Shown piece by piece: positions 43,064 to 52,177 of a stretch of DNA of 64,000 bases; position 1 is the stretch's first letter, and each line of letters opens with the position of its first letter. Both the position numbers and the translations under genes were made by a program. The DNA lies in the NCBI RefSeq assembly GCF_014384905.1, contig NZ_JACRSV010000003.1, forward strand, positions 1 to 64,000, in the 5' to 3' direction. The notes under the pieces were generated by a model that had not been told where the DNA came from, made no database searches, and saw only the letters and a list, made by a program, of their open reading frames with translations. The DNA comes from Fumia xinanensis (GTDB taxonomy: Bacteria > Bacillota > Clostridia > Oscillospirales > Ruminococcaceae).

Positions 43064-43936
43064 TCAGAACCCTTCTTCCGTCGTTTGATAGAGACAGTTG
43101 GAAAACTGAATAAAGTCGTCGAGACTCAATTCTTCCGCCCGTGCCGTTTCTTTTATATCTGCGTCTTTCAGCGCCTTTGACACCTGTTCCTTGGAAACAC
43201 TTAAAGACGAGGAAATCGTATTGCACAGCATTTTCCTTCTTTGAGAAAAAGCGCCCTTCACCACGGCGAAAAGCCGACGTTCCGCATCACCGCTCAAAGG
43301 CTTGTCCTTCTTCACATCGAGCCGGATGACGGCGGAATCTACGTTGGGAGCCGGCATAAAGCTCCCTCGGCTCACCGTAAAAAGCTGTCTGGGCTCACTG
43401 TAGTACCGCACTGCCACCGTCACTGCACCGCAATCCCGGGAGGGAAGATTGGCGCACAGCCGTACCGCTGCTTCTTTCTGTACCATCACCGTCACCGCTT
43501 TAATCGGAAGGCTTTGCTCTAAAAGCGCCATAATCACCGGAGATGTAATGTAATACGGGAGATTTGCGCAAACGTAAACATCCATTCCCTGAAACTCTTC
43601 TTCTATCAGCTTATGGAGGTCTACTTTCAAGATATCCTGGTTGATGACCTTTACGTTTTTATGTTCCGACAGAGTGTAATCCAAAACCGGGAGCAGCCGG
43701 GAATCAAGCTCAACAGCCACCACTTTTTTGGCCCGTTTAGCCAGTTCATGGGTGAGGACGCCAAATCCGGTGCCGATTTCCAGCACGCCGGTTTCCACCG
43801 CTGCTCCCCCCATTTCGGCGATTTTGGGGCAGATACCGGGATTAATGAGAAAATTCTGCCCCAGCGACTTTGAAAACTGGAACCCAAACCGATCCATAAT
43901 CTCCCGTATAGTTGAAATATTGCTGAGATTTTCCAA
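43064..43936 (-). CDS. rsmA: 16S rRNA dimethyladenosine transferase
   Basis: RsmA (KsgA) dimethylates A1518 and A1519 of 16S rRNA. The 290-residue product has FSKSLGQNFLINPGI, the SAM motif VLEIGTGFGVLTHELA, NLPYYITSPV (catalytic NLPY) and FMPAPNVDSAVIRL. An upstream ATG at 43978 has no Shine-Dalgarno, whereas AAAGGAG lies 6 nt before the TTG at 43936; that start also gives an N-terminus of family length. I therefore call a TTG start. The usual rnmV neighbour is absent; an Eis-like gene follows. Confidence 0.92.
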   Translation of the reverse strand: MENLSNISTIREIMDRFGFQFSKSLGQNFLINPGICPKIAEMGGAAVETGVLEIGTGFGVLTHELAKRAKKVVAVELDSRLLPVLDYTLSEHKNVKVINQDILKVDLHKLIEEEFQGMDVYVCANLPYYITSPVIMALLEQSLPIKAVTVMVQKEAAVRLCANLPSRDCGAVTVAVRYYSEPRQLFTVSRGSFMPAPNVDSAVIRLDVKKDKPLSGDAERRLFAVVKGAFSQRRKMLCNTISSSLSVSKEQVSKALKDADIKETARAEELSLDDFIQFSNCLYQTTEEGF

Positions 43937-43986
43937 ATCCTGCTCCTTTAAGTTATTGCTGCCATATCCATATGGCAAACTATTGA

Positions 43987-44862
43987 TTATTCCATACCGA
44001 TGTTTTTAAAAAATGCTTCGGTTTCGGCGCGGTAAGGGCGGTTATATCGTTTGAGCCCATATAGACATTCATTGTCTTTTGTGATGAGGTTTATTCCCTC
44101 TTCGCAGGTCAGCGTCACATCAAAACCAAGACCTTTTAGGATTTTTTCGCTCTCTTGACTGTAAAATCCGTAAGGATAGGCAAAAACCCGCGCTGATTGA
44201 TAAAGGTGCTCCCTCATTTTTTCCTGAAGCTTCGTCACATCATCCGTAAGAACTTTTTTATAGTCCTCAAAGGCTTCACCTTTCTTAATATTTGCTCCTT
44301 TGCGGCCGTCTTCCCCTTTCACTTCATGGAGATCGTAAGTGTGATTTCCTATCTCCACCAAAGGCGAAGCATATAACTCCCCTACTTCCGACCAATTCAG
44401 GTGAGCATAATCCAGATGCTTCGGCACGCTTTGAGAATAAAGGTCGGTGTATTCCCCTATGATATTTACCGTGGCTTTCATCCCGTATTTTTGCAAGAGC
44501 GGATACACCGTGGCGATAAAGCTCTCATAACCGTCGTCAAAGGTGAGAAACACCGGCTTTTCCGGCAGTTCTTTGAGGCCCTGCACATAGTCCACAAGAT
44601 CTTGACCTACGACTGCATTATACCCTTTTTCCTTGAGAAAAGCAAGGTCTTTTTCCAACTGCTGATCTGTAATCACATAGTCGCCCAATCCTTTGTTTCC
44701 TTCATTGCGGACATTGTGGTACATAATAATTGGCAGCGGAATTCCTTCCTCAGTCGCCCCCTGAGTGGGGATGGTTTTTGCCTCGAATAAAAAACAACAT
44801 CCCAGGGTAAACATAGTTCCTAATAGGCAGGAAAATAATTTTCGTATTAATTCTTTATGCAT
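43987..44862 (-). CDS. exported polysaccharide deacetylase (NodB fold)
   Basis: The 291-residue product has an N-terminal hydrophobic segment (about 9-26, signal peptide or anchor) and a NodB-type domain: PIIMYHNV, the metal motif TFDDGYESF (about 115-123), IGNHTYDLHEV (second and third ligands, about 172-182) and FAYPYGFYSQES (about 237-248). Such enzymes remove N-acetyl groups from peptidoglycan or another surface glycan and raise lysozyme resistance. It lies upstream of rsmA by 50 bp, with no clear terminator between them. Confidence 0.88.
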   Translation of the reverse strand: MHKELIRKLFSCLLGTMFTLGCCFLFEAKTIPTQGATEEGIPLPIIMYHNVRNEGNKGLGDYVITDQQLEKDLAFLKEKGYNAVVGQDLVDYVQGLKELPEKPVFLTFDDGYESFIATVYPLLQKYGMKATVNIIGEYTDLYSQSVPKHLDYAHLNWSEVGELYASPLVEIGNHTYDLHEVKGEDGRKGANIKKGEAFEDYKKVLTDDVTKLQEKMREHLYQSARVFAYPYGFYSQESEKILKGLGFDVTLTCEEGINLITKDNECLYGLKRYNRPYRAETEAFFKNIGME

Positions 44863-45010
44863 ATCCGTCCTCCGTCAATTGTTTGGACCGAAACCCAATT
44901 TCATTCATTTTTTCAGTTTGCTGCGCCCGTTTCATGTTCGAAAAACCGGATTTCCGTCTCATTTCGGTAAAATTCAATATTACAGTATATTCGGGACACT
45001 GGGTTTTACG

Positions 45011-45049
45011 ACAAAAAACAGGCGCTGTTTTAATAAACAGCGCCTGTTT
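45011..45049 (-). terminator. terminator downstream of gyrA
   Basis: Perfect stem ACAGGCGCTGTTT / AAACAGCGCCTGT with a 4-nt loop, followed by a six-T run on the minus strand. It lies about 105 bp after the gyrA stop. Confidence 0.85.
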
Positions 45050-45155
45050 CAGCAGAAAATATTTTTTGTGAAAGCGTTTCAGGAGAAAAAACATCCTGGT
45101 GAATTAAAAATAGCAAACAAATCCCTCTCCTCCGTAAAGAGGGCCACCTGTTCTA

Positions 45156-47702
45156 TTATTCTTGCGAGGTCTCTTCCACAGATTCTCCAGTTTTCATCTC
45201 TTCAGATTCAGTTCCGTTCAGTTCATCCTCTTCATCCGGAGCTTCTACCGCTTCGGTTTCCTCGTCCACATGCTCTGCTCGGGCAAAGGTGACGACACTA
45301 TCGCTTTCACCCAGCCGCATAACACGGACACCGGAAGCGTAACGAGACATCACATTGACATCCTTGACCGCGATGCGGATGATGACGCCCTCATTGGAGA
45401 TCATAATCAGATCGTCCTCGTCGTCCACCACCTTGATGCCGCATACATGGCCTTTCACGTCGTTTACCTTGTAGTTGATTTTTCCCATGCCGTGCCGGCT
45501 CTGAAGCGGATAATCCTCCACCGGTGTGCGGCGGCCCTGCCCCTTATCGGTGACAGTCATAACGGTAGCACCTTCCCGGACTCGCGCCATGCCGACCACT
45601 TCATCCCCGTCTTTCAGCCGGATAGCCTTGACGCCGGTCGCAGTTCTGGACATAGGGCGGACGTCGTTTTCGTCAAACCGGATGGCCATGCCGTTTCTCG
45701 TGGCAATCAAAAGTTCACAGACCCCGTTTGTCAGCCGCACCCAGGCAAGCTCGTCATCGTCGTTTAAGCCGATGGCAATCAAGCCGCTCTTGCGGATATT
45801 TTTATAGGCGTCCAGCCGGGTCCGCTTGATGATGCCCTTCCGGGTGACCATAACGATAAATTTATCCGGGTCAAAATCCTCTACCCGCAGGAGAGAGGTG
45901 ACCTTTTCCTCCGGCTCCAGCGCCAAAAGGTTGATGATGTTGGTTCCGCGGGAAACACGGCTTCCCTCTGGAATCTCGTAGCATTTCAGCTTGAACATCC
46001 TTCCCTTGTTGGTCAAAAACAGGATGTTGTCGTGGCTGGAGGCAATAAACAGCTCTTCTACAAAGTCCTCGTCCCGCTGCTTCATACCCGAAATACCCCG
46101 GCCTCCCCGTTTCTGGATTTTATAGGAATCGCTGGGCTGCCGCTTGATGTACCCAAAATGAGTCAGGGTGATGACGCAATCCTCTTCAGGAATCAGATCC
46201 TCGATGTCCACGTCACCGCTGACTACCTGGATCTCGGTACGGCGCTCGTCACCGTATTTGGCGCGGATTTCCATCAATTCTTTTTCGAGGATCTCCATAA
46301 CAAGGCTGTAATCCCCAAGAATTGCCTCGTACTCTTTGATTTTTTCCAAGAGACCATTGAGTTCTTCCTCGATTTTGGAGCGCTCCAATCCGGTGAGCTG
46401 TCCCAGCCGCATTGCGACGATGGCGCTTGCCTGTACGTCAGTGAGATTAAACCGGTCAATAAGCGCCTGCTTGCCTTCCGGTATCGTCTTACAAGACCGC
46501 AAAATGGCAATAACCTCATCGATAAAGTCGAGGGCAATTTTGAGGCCCTCTAAAATATGGGCCCTTTCCTGGGCCTTTTTTAGATCGTACTGGGTCCGCC
46601 GGGTAATGACCTGCCCCTGGAACTCGATGTAGTGGTGGAGCATTTCTTTCAGGGTCAGTACCTTCGGCTGCTTGTTAACCAGCGCAATCATAATGACGCC
46701 CACCGTCTCCTGCAGAGAAGAGAACCGATAGAGTTGGTTCAGCACTACCTGGGGGTTGGCGTCCCGCTTCAGTTCGAAAACGATCCGCATACCCGTCCGG
46801 TCGGATTCGTCCCGGATGTAGGAAATGCCGTCGATGCGCTTTTCTTTAATGAGGTTCGCGATTCCCTCGATGATGCGGGTCTTGTTGATCATATAGGGAA
46901 TCTCGGTGACGACGATGCTGCTTCTGCCCCGTTCGTCCTCCTCAATTTCCGCCCGGGCCCGTAACGTAATCTTTCCCCGTCCGGTGGAATAAGCAGAACG
47001 GATGCCGCTGCGGCCCATAATAATACCGCCTGTGGGGAAATCCGGCCCTTTGATGTATTCCATGATCTCTTCAAAAGTCAGATCAGGATTTTTAATCAAG
47101 GCCAGGATCGCATCTACCACTTCCCCAAGGTTGTGTGGAGGAATATTTGTCGCCATACCGACGGCAATACCGGTGGAACCGTTGACCAGAAGGTTCGGGA
47201 AACGGGACGGCAATACCGTCGGTTCAGGGATGCGGTCATCAAAGTTCGGCTGCCAATCCACCGTCTCTTTTTCGATATCGCTGAGCATATTTACCGACAT
47301 CTTGCTCATTTTCGCCTCGGTGTAACGGTAGGCGGCAGGCGGGTCACCGTCGATGGAGCCGAAGTTTCCCTGCCCATCCACCAGTGGATACCGCATGGAA
47401 AAATCCTGTGCCAATCGCACCATGGCGTCGTAAACCGCCGCGTCGCCGTGAGGATGGTATTTCGCCAGCACCGAACCGACGGTGTCAACGGATTTTCTGT
47501 AGGCTTTTTCCGGTGTCAAACCGTTTTCGTACATGGTATATAAAATACGGCGGTGAACTGGTTTCAGTCCGTCCCGGACGTCCGGCAGCGCGCGCCTGAC
47601 GATCACCGACATGGAGTAATCGAGATAGGATTTCCGCATCTCCTTGTCGATATCGACGGCTATGATCTTGGTTCCGTCCAGATTTAATTCATCGTTTGCC
47701 AA
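45156..47702 (-). CDS. gyrA: DNA gyrase subunit A
   Basis: GyrA is the DNA-cleaving subunit of gyrase. The 848-residue product has the breakage-reunion domain (about 30-520) with catalytic Tyr in AYRYTEAKM (about Y127), a coiled coil, and the C-terminal beta-pinwheel (about 530-800) with the GyrA-box-like QKRGGRGISGM. The quinolone-determining stretch reads HPHGDAAVYDAM, so Ala88 stands where most species have Ser (E. coli Ser83). The C-terminal tail of about 40 residues is acidic. It follows gyrB and the YcxB-like gene. Confidence 0.97.
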   Translation of the reverse strand: MANDELNLDGTKIIAVDIDKEMRKSYLDYSMSVIVRRALPDVRDGLKPVHRRILYTMYENGLTPEKAYRKSVDTVGSVLAKYHPHGDAAVYDAMVRLAQDFSMRYPLVDGQGNFGSIDGDPPAAYRYTEAKMSKMSVNMLSDIEKETVDWQPNFDDRIPEPTVLPSRFPNLLVNGSTGIAVGMATNIPPHNLGEVVDAILALIKNPDLTFEEIMEYIKGPDFPTGGIIMGRSGIRSAYSTGRGKITLRARAEIEEDERGRSSIVVTEIPYMINKTRIIEGIANLIKEKRIDGISYIRDESDRTGMRIVFELKRDANPQVVLNQLYRFSSLQETVGVIMIALVNKQPKVLTLKEMLHHYIEFQGQVITRRTQYDLKKAQERAHILEGLKIALDFIDEVIAILRSCKTIPEGKQALIDRFNLTDVQASAIVAMRLGQLTGLERSKIEEELNGLLEKIKEYEAILGDYSLVMEILEKELMEIRAKYGDERRTEIQVVSGDVDIEDLIPEEDCVITLTHFGYIKRQPSDSYKIQKRGGRGISGMKQRDEDFVEELFIASSHDNILFLTNKGRMFKLKCYEIPEGSRVSRGTNIINLLALEPEEKVTSLLRVEDFDPDKFIVMVTRKGIIKRTRLDAYKNIRKSGLIAIGLNDDDELAWVRLTNGVCELLIATRNGMAIRFDENDVRPMSRTATGVKAIRLKDGDEVVGMARVREGATVMTVTDKGQGRRTPVEDYPLQSRHGMGKINYKVNDVKGHVCGIKVVDDEDDLIMISNEGVIIRIAVKDVNVMSRYASGVRVMRLGESDSVVTFARAEHVDEETEAVEAPDEEDELNGTESEEMKTGESVEETSQE

Positions 47703-47767
47703 AACTTTTTCCTCCTAATCAGAGGACATCCCTGTCAATGTCCGTATTTTTCACAGGAAAACCACTT

Positions 47768-48514
47768 TTACTGGTCAATGACTTCGTATTTGTCCCGCAG
47801 CCCTTCTTTAAGGAGCCGTTTCACCTCGTCCAACTGATTGGCGGGAACACAGCGTTTCGGGATAGCAAAAACCTGCTTCTGGCTGACGCAGATGACAAAA
47901 ATATCCTTCAGTTCGATACATTTGGTGGTGGGCTTGTTGTAGGAAATCAAATACTGTCCATTTTTTTCGTTTAAGAGAATCCCCTCACTGCAAATCTCGA
48001 TTCGAAAGGTATCGTTATTCAGTTCCACCGCCTGGGCGGTCGCTTTGATGTGCCGTGCCGGCAGATACCAGATAAAAGCGATGACCACCACACAGAGGGG
48101 CGCCAAGATTTTTGCCACCATGCTAGTGGGGTCCTTGAACAGCATTTGCAGATAAAGAATGAACAGGATAACCAAAACCGCTGTGTAAATTAGGTTTTTC
48201 TTGAAAATCGTCTTTTTCTGGAAAACCTTCAGCGCTTTTTTGACCTCTTCTCCCGCTAGATCGTATTTGATCTCAATGCCGTGGAGTTCATCCTCTTCCT
48301 CCACCTTCTCTCCGTCGATCCAAGGTTTTGAAACATCGTACTGCTCGGCGTCCAGCCCTTGAGCCGTCACCACTTTTTCTTCTCTGACAGCTTCTCCATC
48401 ATTTGATTCCAGAGCTTCTGCCGCCGTTTTTTCTTCAGTCGATACTTCCGAGGCCTTGGTTTCTACCTCTTCTGAAACCATATCTTCCTGTAATTTTCCG
48501 TTTTGTTGAGACAT
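47768..48514 (-). CDS. YcxB-like membrane protein between gyrB and gyrA
   Basis: The 248-residue protein has an acidic, disordered N-terminal region of about 70 residues (many Glu), a segment FQKKTIFKKNL, two transmembrane helices (about 105-125 and 133-150) and a C-terminal YcxB-like soluble domain (about 155-245, FRIEICSEGILLNEK and CIELKDIFVICVS). The function is unknown. GGAG lies 8 nt before the ATG at 48514; an ATG 21 nt upstream lacks a signal. It is inserted between gyrB and gyrA, which are adjacent in most Firmicutes. Confidence 0.75.
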   Translation of the reverse strand: MSQQNGKLQEDMVSEEVETKASEVSTEEKTAAEALESNDGEAVREEKVVTAQGLDAEQYDVSKPWIDGEKVEEEDELHGIEIKYDLAGEEVKKALKVFQKKTIFKKNLIYTAVLVILFILYLQMLFKDPTSMVAKILAPLCVVVIAFIWYLPARHIKATAQAVELNNDTFRIEICSEGILLNEKNGQYLISYNKPTTKCIELKDIFVICVSQKQVFAIPKRCVPANQLDEVKRLLKEGLRDKYEVIDQ

Positions 48515-48544
48515 AGTCGTACTCCGATCTTTCAAGCTGTCTTA

Positions 48545-50488
48545 TTATACGTCCAGGTTTTTGACGTATTTGGCGTTCTTCTCAATGAATTCCCGGCGGG
48601 GCTCCACTTTGTCGCCCATAAGGATGGTAAAGGTTTCGTCCGCCTTGACAGCGTCCTCCAGCTCCACCTTGATGAGGGTCCGGTTGGCGGGGTCCATGGT
48701 CGTCTCCCAAAGCTGCTCCGGGTTCATCTCACCGAGGCCTTTGTACCGCTGAACCTCTACCTTCGCGTTGTTTTCCCCGGCCAGCTCCCGGCTGTATTCG
48801 TCCCGTTCCTCCTCGGTAAAGGCGTAGCGGATCTTTTTGCCGCGGAACACCTTGAAGAGCGGCGGCTGGGCAAAATAGATGTGTCCCTGCTCCACCAAAG
48901 GCCGCATATAGCGGAAAAAGAAGGTGAGCAGCAGCGTGCGAATGTGGGCGCCGTCCACGTCGGCATCGGCCATGATAATGACCTTGCCGTACCGGATTTT
49001 TTTGAGGTCTAAATCCTCCCCGATGCCGCAGCCCAAAGCTGTCACCACCGGCATAAGCTTTTCGTTGCCGTAGACCTTGTCGAGGCGGGCCTTTTCCACG
49101 TTGAGCATCTTGCCCCACAAGGGAAGAATAGCCTGGAAGGAGCGGTCACGGCCGGATTTTGCCGAACCGCCTGCCGAGTCACCCTCGACGATGTAGATTT
49201 CGGTCATGGTATTGTCCCTGGAGGTGCAGTCCGCAAGTTTACCGGGCAACCCTCCGGATTCCAGTACTGATTTTCTTCTCGTCAGATCCCGGGCTTTTCG
49301 AGCCGCTTCCCTAGCTCGCTGGGCATTGATGGACTTTTCAAAGATTGCTTTGGCAATTGAAGGGTTTTCTTCAAAGTAGGTATTCAGCCCTTCAAAGACC
49401 AAACCATCAACCAATGGCCGGGCCTCAGTATTGCCTAATTTTCCTTTGGTCTGCCCCTCAAACTCACAGTCTGTGAGCTTGACGCTGACAATAGCAGTCA
49501 GACCTTCCCTCACGTCGTCGCCGCTTAAGTTTTGGTCGCTGTCCTTTAACAGCTTATGCCTTCTACCATAGTCGTTAAACACACGGGTAAGAGCGTTTTT
49601 GAATCCGGTCTCATGGGTACCGCCCTCCGTAGTGTGAATATTGTTTGCAAAGGATTTGATCACTTCGTAATAGCTGTCGTTATATTGGAGGGCCACTTCC
49701 GCCATAGCTCCATTTTCCTCTTTACTGAGAAAGATGGGCTCTTCGTGGATAGGATTTTTCGTTTTGTTGAGATGCTCAACAAAACTCTTGATTCCACCTT
49801 CATAGTGAAGGATCTCCTCCACGATATTTTCCGGATCTCTGTAATCGGTGAGAATTATTTTGATTCCCGCATTCAGGAAAGCCTGCTCCCGAAGCCTGGT
49901 CAGCAGAGTATCATAATCATAGGTGGTGTCCTTAAAAATCTCCGGATCAGGTTTGAATACCACAGTCGTCCCAGTTTTCTTGGTATCCCCGATAATTTTG
50001 AGCTCTTCTTTGTAGTGACCGCGCTCAAAATGCTGGAAAAAAATATGCTCGCCGTTTTCAACAGTCAAATCGAGGCTCTCGCTCAACGCGTTAACCACTG
50101 ACGCGCCGACGCCGTGCAATCCGCCGGATACCTTATATCCGCCGCCGCCAAATTTGCCTCCCGCGTGGAGAATGGTATAAACCACTGTCGCCGCAGAAAT
50201 ACCCTCTTTGGGATGGATGCCTGTGGGAATACCCCGGCCGTTGTCCACGACCCGGATAATATCCCCTTCCAGAATATCTACTACGATTTCAGTACAGTAA
50301 CCCGCCAGCGCCTCGTCGATGGCATTGTCGACAATTTCGTAGACCAAGTGGTGCAGTCCGTTAGGCCCTGTGGAACCGATGTACATACCCGGCCTTTTCC
50401 TGACGGCCTCCAGTCCTTCCAGCACCTGAATTTGACTTTCATCATAGTTCTCATTGAGAGGTGTATTGTTCACGATCCGATCCTCCAT
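48545..50488 (-). CDS. gyrB: DNA gyrase subunit B
   Basis: GyrB supplies the ATPase of gyrase. The 647-residue product has the GHKL domain with RPGMYIGSTGPNGLHHLVYEIVDNAIDEA (about 34-62), GRGIPTGIHP and GLHGVGASVVNALS, then the transducer, and the Toprim domain with IVEGDSAGGSAK (about 430) and ADADVDGAHI, ending in the QLWETTMDPANRTL tail. The length is that of type II GyrB without insertion. Confidence 0.97.
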   Translation of the reverse strand: MEDRIVNNTPLNENYDESQIQVLEGLEAVRKRPGMYIGSTGPNGLHHLVYEIVDNAIDEALAGYCTEIVVDILEGDIIRVVDNGRGIPTGIHPKEGISAATVVYTILHAGGKFGGGGYKVSGGLHGVGASVVNALSESLDLTVENGEHIFFQHFERGHYKEELKIIGDTKKTGTTVVFKPDPEIFKDTTYDYDTLLTRLREQAFLNAGIKIILTDYRDPENIVEEILHYEGGIKSFVEHLNKTKNPIHEEPIFLSKEENGAMAEVALQYNDSYYEVIKSFANNIHTTEGGTHETGFKNALTRVFNDYGRRHKLLKDSDQNLSGDDVREGLTAIVSVKLTDCEFEGQTKGKLGNTEARPLVDGLVFEGLNTYFEENPSIAKAIFEKSINAQRAREAARKARDLTRRKSVLESGGLPGKLADCTSRDNTMTEIYIVEGDSAGGSAKSGRDRSFQAILPLWGKMLNVEKARLDKVYGNEKLMPVVTALGCGIGEDLDLKKIRYGKVIIMADADVDGAHIRTLLLTFFFRYMRPLVEQGHIYFAQPPLFKVFRGKKIRYAFTEEERDEYSRELAGENNAKVEVQRYKGLGEMNPEQLWETTMDPANRTLIKVELEDAVKADETFTILMGDKVEPRREFIEKNAKYVKNLDV

Positions 50489-50522
50489 TTTCTTTCGGTC
50501 TTATCTATTCACACGAAGTGGT

Positions 50523-50780
50523 CTATTCAATTTCTTCCCAGCGCTTTTTGAGAGTTCGAGGCGCCAACAGCGAGAGATATACTTTTTCCTGCCCCTTTTT
50601 ATCACAGGTTATTACAAATGATTTCGGAATATCCTGGGTTACATCGATGACCCGGTTATCCTGTTGTTTCATTCGGAGATATTCCTTGGTGTATTTGGAT
50701 ACCGAGGTGTTTTCCAAGTCAAAAATTCCGATGACATCAGGGTGGTGGACTACTACATCGTTTCCAACATGTAAATACAT
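50523..50780 (-). CDS. remB: RemB-like (RemA family, DUF370) regulator
   Basis: The 85-residue cytoplasmic protein begins MYLHVGNDVVVHHPDVIGIFDLENTS and matches the RemA/RemB DUF370 family. In B. subtilis yaaB (remB) occupies the same place between recF and gyrB and influences biofilm-matrix genes; RemA relatives bind DNA. Synteny supports the RemB name, but target genes here are unknown. Confidence 0.88.
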   Translation of the reverse strand: MYLHVGNDVVVHHPDVIGIFDLENTSVSKYTKEYLRMKQQDNRVIDVTQDIPKSFVITCDKKGQEKVYLSLLAPRTLKKRWEEIE

Positions 50781-50790
50781 AATTCCTCCG

Positions 50791-51915
50791 TTACAATTCG
50801 TCTTTACTCTTTTCGATAAACTTTCCGTCTTCCACGTAAAAAATCTTGCCCTCCTCCAATTGGAGGGTGCTCAAGAGATCACAACAGGTAATAAACACTT
50901 GAAATTCCTTTACTTTGTTGAGAATATAGTGCTGTCTCTGCTGATCCAGTTCGCTCATTACATCATCCAGCAGCACCACCGGGTCTTCTCCAGTGATATT
51001 CTTGAGCAAAGCCGCCTCCGAAAGCTTCAGGGTGATGGCACAACTCCGCTGCTGTCCTTGGGAACCAAATTGCTTAGCAGACATCCCATCTATCTCAATT
51101 TCAAAATCGTCCCGATGGATGCCTTTGGTAGTTGACCGCAACCGAATGTCATCCTCCCGGGTTTCTTCCAGCATTCTGCGGTATTTTTCTATCAACTCAT
51201 CGGAATATATCTTCAGTTCAGTACTTTCTGGAAAAATTGTAGACCGATATTCCATCCCAATTTGTTCATTGCCGCTGCTGAAACCAGAATAAATTTTCCG
51301 CCCAACAGCTTTTATCTTTTCCAGATAATCCTTCCGTAAAATTGATAGAATTGTCCCCAGCTTTGATAGCTGCACATCCCAGATTTCCAGCATGTCTTCA
51401 GGATAACTCTGCTTTCGGATCTCCTTAAGCAGTACATTCCGCTGTTCCAAAATACTTTCGTATTGACTCAAATATTTCCCATAAATAGGTTTGATCTGAC
51501 TGATGGCAGTATCAAGAAACAAGCGGCGACAGGATGGACCATCCTTGACAATATCCAAATCATCCGGATTAAACACAACGCAGTAAAATTCTCCAGACAG
51601 TTCTGAAAGAGTTTTAAGGGGCACCCCATTTAATAAAACCTTTCTCTTTTCCCCAGCTATATAACTGATATGCTGTAACCGTTCCCTATCGGAAAAATCC
51701 AGTTGGATTTGAAAAACAGGTTTATCAAATTGAATTATCTGACTTTCTTTTGCGCCGCGAAAGCTTTTATTTCCGCTGCAAAGCCAGATAGATTCCAACA
51801 AATTGGTCTTTCCCTGCGCATTTTTTCCATAGATGACATTTACGTTTGGATGCGGATACATCAGCGCCGTCTCGATGTTTCTATAATTGCTGAGCTCCAT
51901 CCGATCAATTCTCAT
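50791..51915 (-). CDS. recF: DNA repair and recombination ATPase RecF
   Basis: RecF helps load RecA at gaps. The 374-residue product is SMC-like: Walker A YGKNAQGKTNLLESI (about 30-44), the signature region KQFGSQGQQRSCAITLKL (about 285-302) and Walker B PVVLLDDVMSELDQQRQ (about 310-327). It lies 10 bp upstream of remB and 49 bp downstream of yaaA, standard origin synteny. Confidence 0.96.
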   Translation of the reverse strand: MRIDRMELSNYRNIETALMYPHPNVNVIYGKNAQGKTNLLESIWLCSGNKSFRGAKESQIIQFDKPVFQIQLDFSDRERLQHISYIAGEKRKVLLNGVPLKTLSELSGEFYCVVFNPDDLDIVKDGPSCRRLFLDTAISQIKPIYGKYLSQYESILEQRNVLLKEIRKQSYPEDMLEIWDVQLSKLGTILSILRKDYLEKIKAVGRKIYSGFSSGNEQIGMEYRSTIFPESTELKIYSDELIEKYRRMLEETREDDIRLRSTTKGIHRDDFEIEIDGMSAKQFGSQGQQRSCAITLKLSEAALLKNITGEDPVVLLDDVMSELDQQRQHYILNKVKEFQVFITCCDLLSTLQLEEGKIFYVEDGKFIEKSKDEL

Positions 51916-51964
51916 AAAAAACGCTGCCTCCTTTGTTTTGTCATCGGAGGCAGGGTGTGGAAAT

Positions 51965-52177
51965 TTATTTTACGACGATACGGTAATCATCCACGGTTAC
52001 TACGTCCCCCGGAACCAATTTTTTTCCTCTTTGCATACAGACTTCCCCGTTGACGGAAACAACGCCCTCGGCAACAATTTCCTTGGCATGTCCCCCTGTT
52101 TCGGCTAGTCCGCAGAATTTCAAAAACTGATCCAGTTTAATAAAAGCGGTAGAAATTTTAATTTCTTCAGTTCTCAT
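51965..52177 (-). CDS. yaaA: S4-domain RNA-binding protein YaaA
   Basis: The 70-residue protein is a single S4 RNA-binding domain (TAFIKLDQFLKFCGLAETGGHAKEIVAEGVVSVNGEV), always found between dnaN and recF in Firmicutes and thought to act on the ribosome. Its ATG overlaps the dnaN stop by 11 nt, with GAGG 8 nt upstream, so translation is probably coupled. Confidence 0.93.
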   Translation of the reverse strand: MRTEEIKISTAFIKLDQFLKFCGLAETGGHAKEIVAEGVVSVNGEVCMQRGKKLVPGDVVTVDDYRIVVK

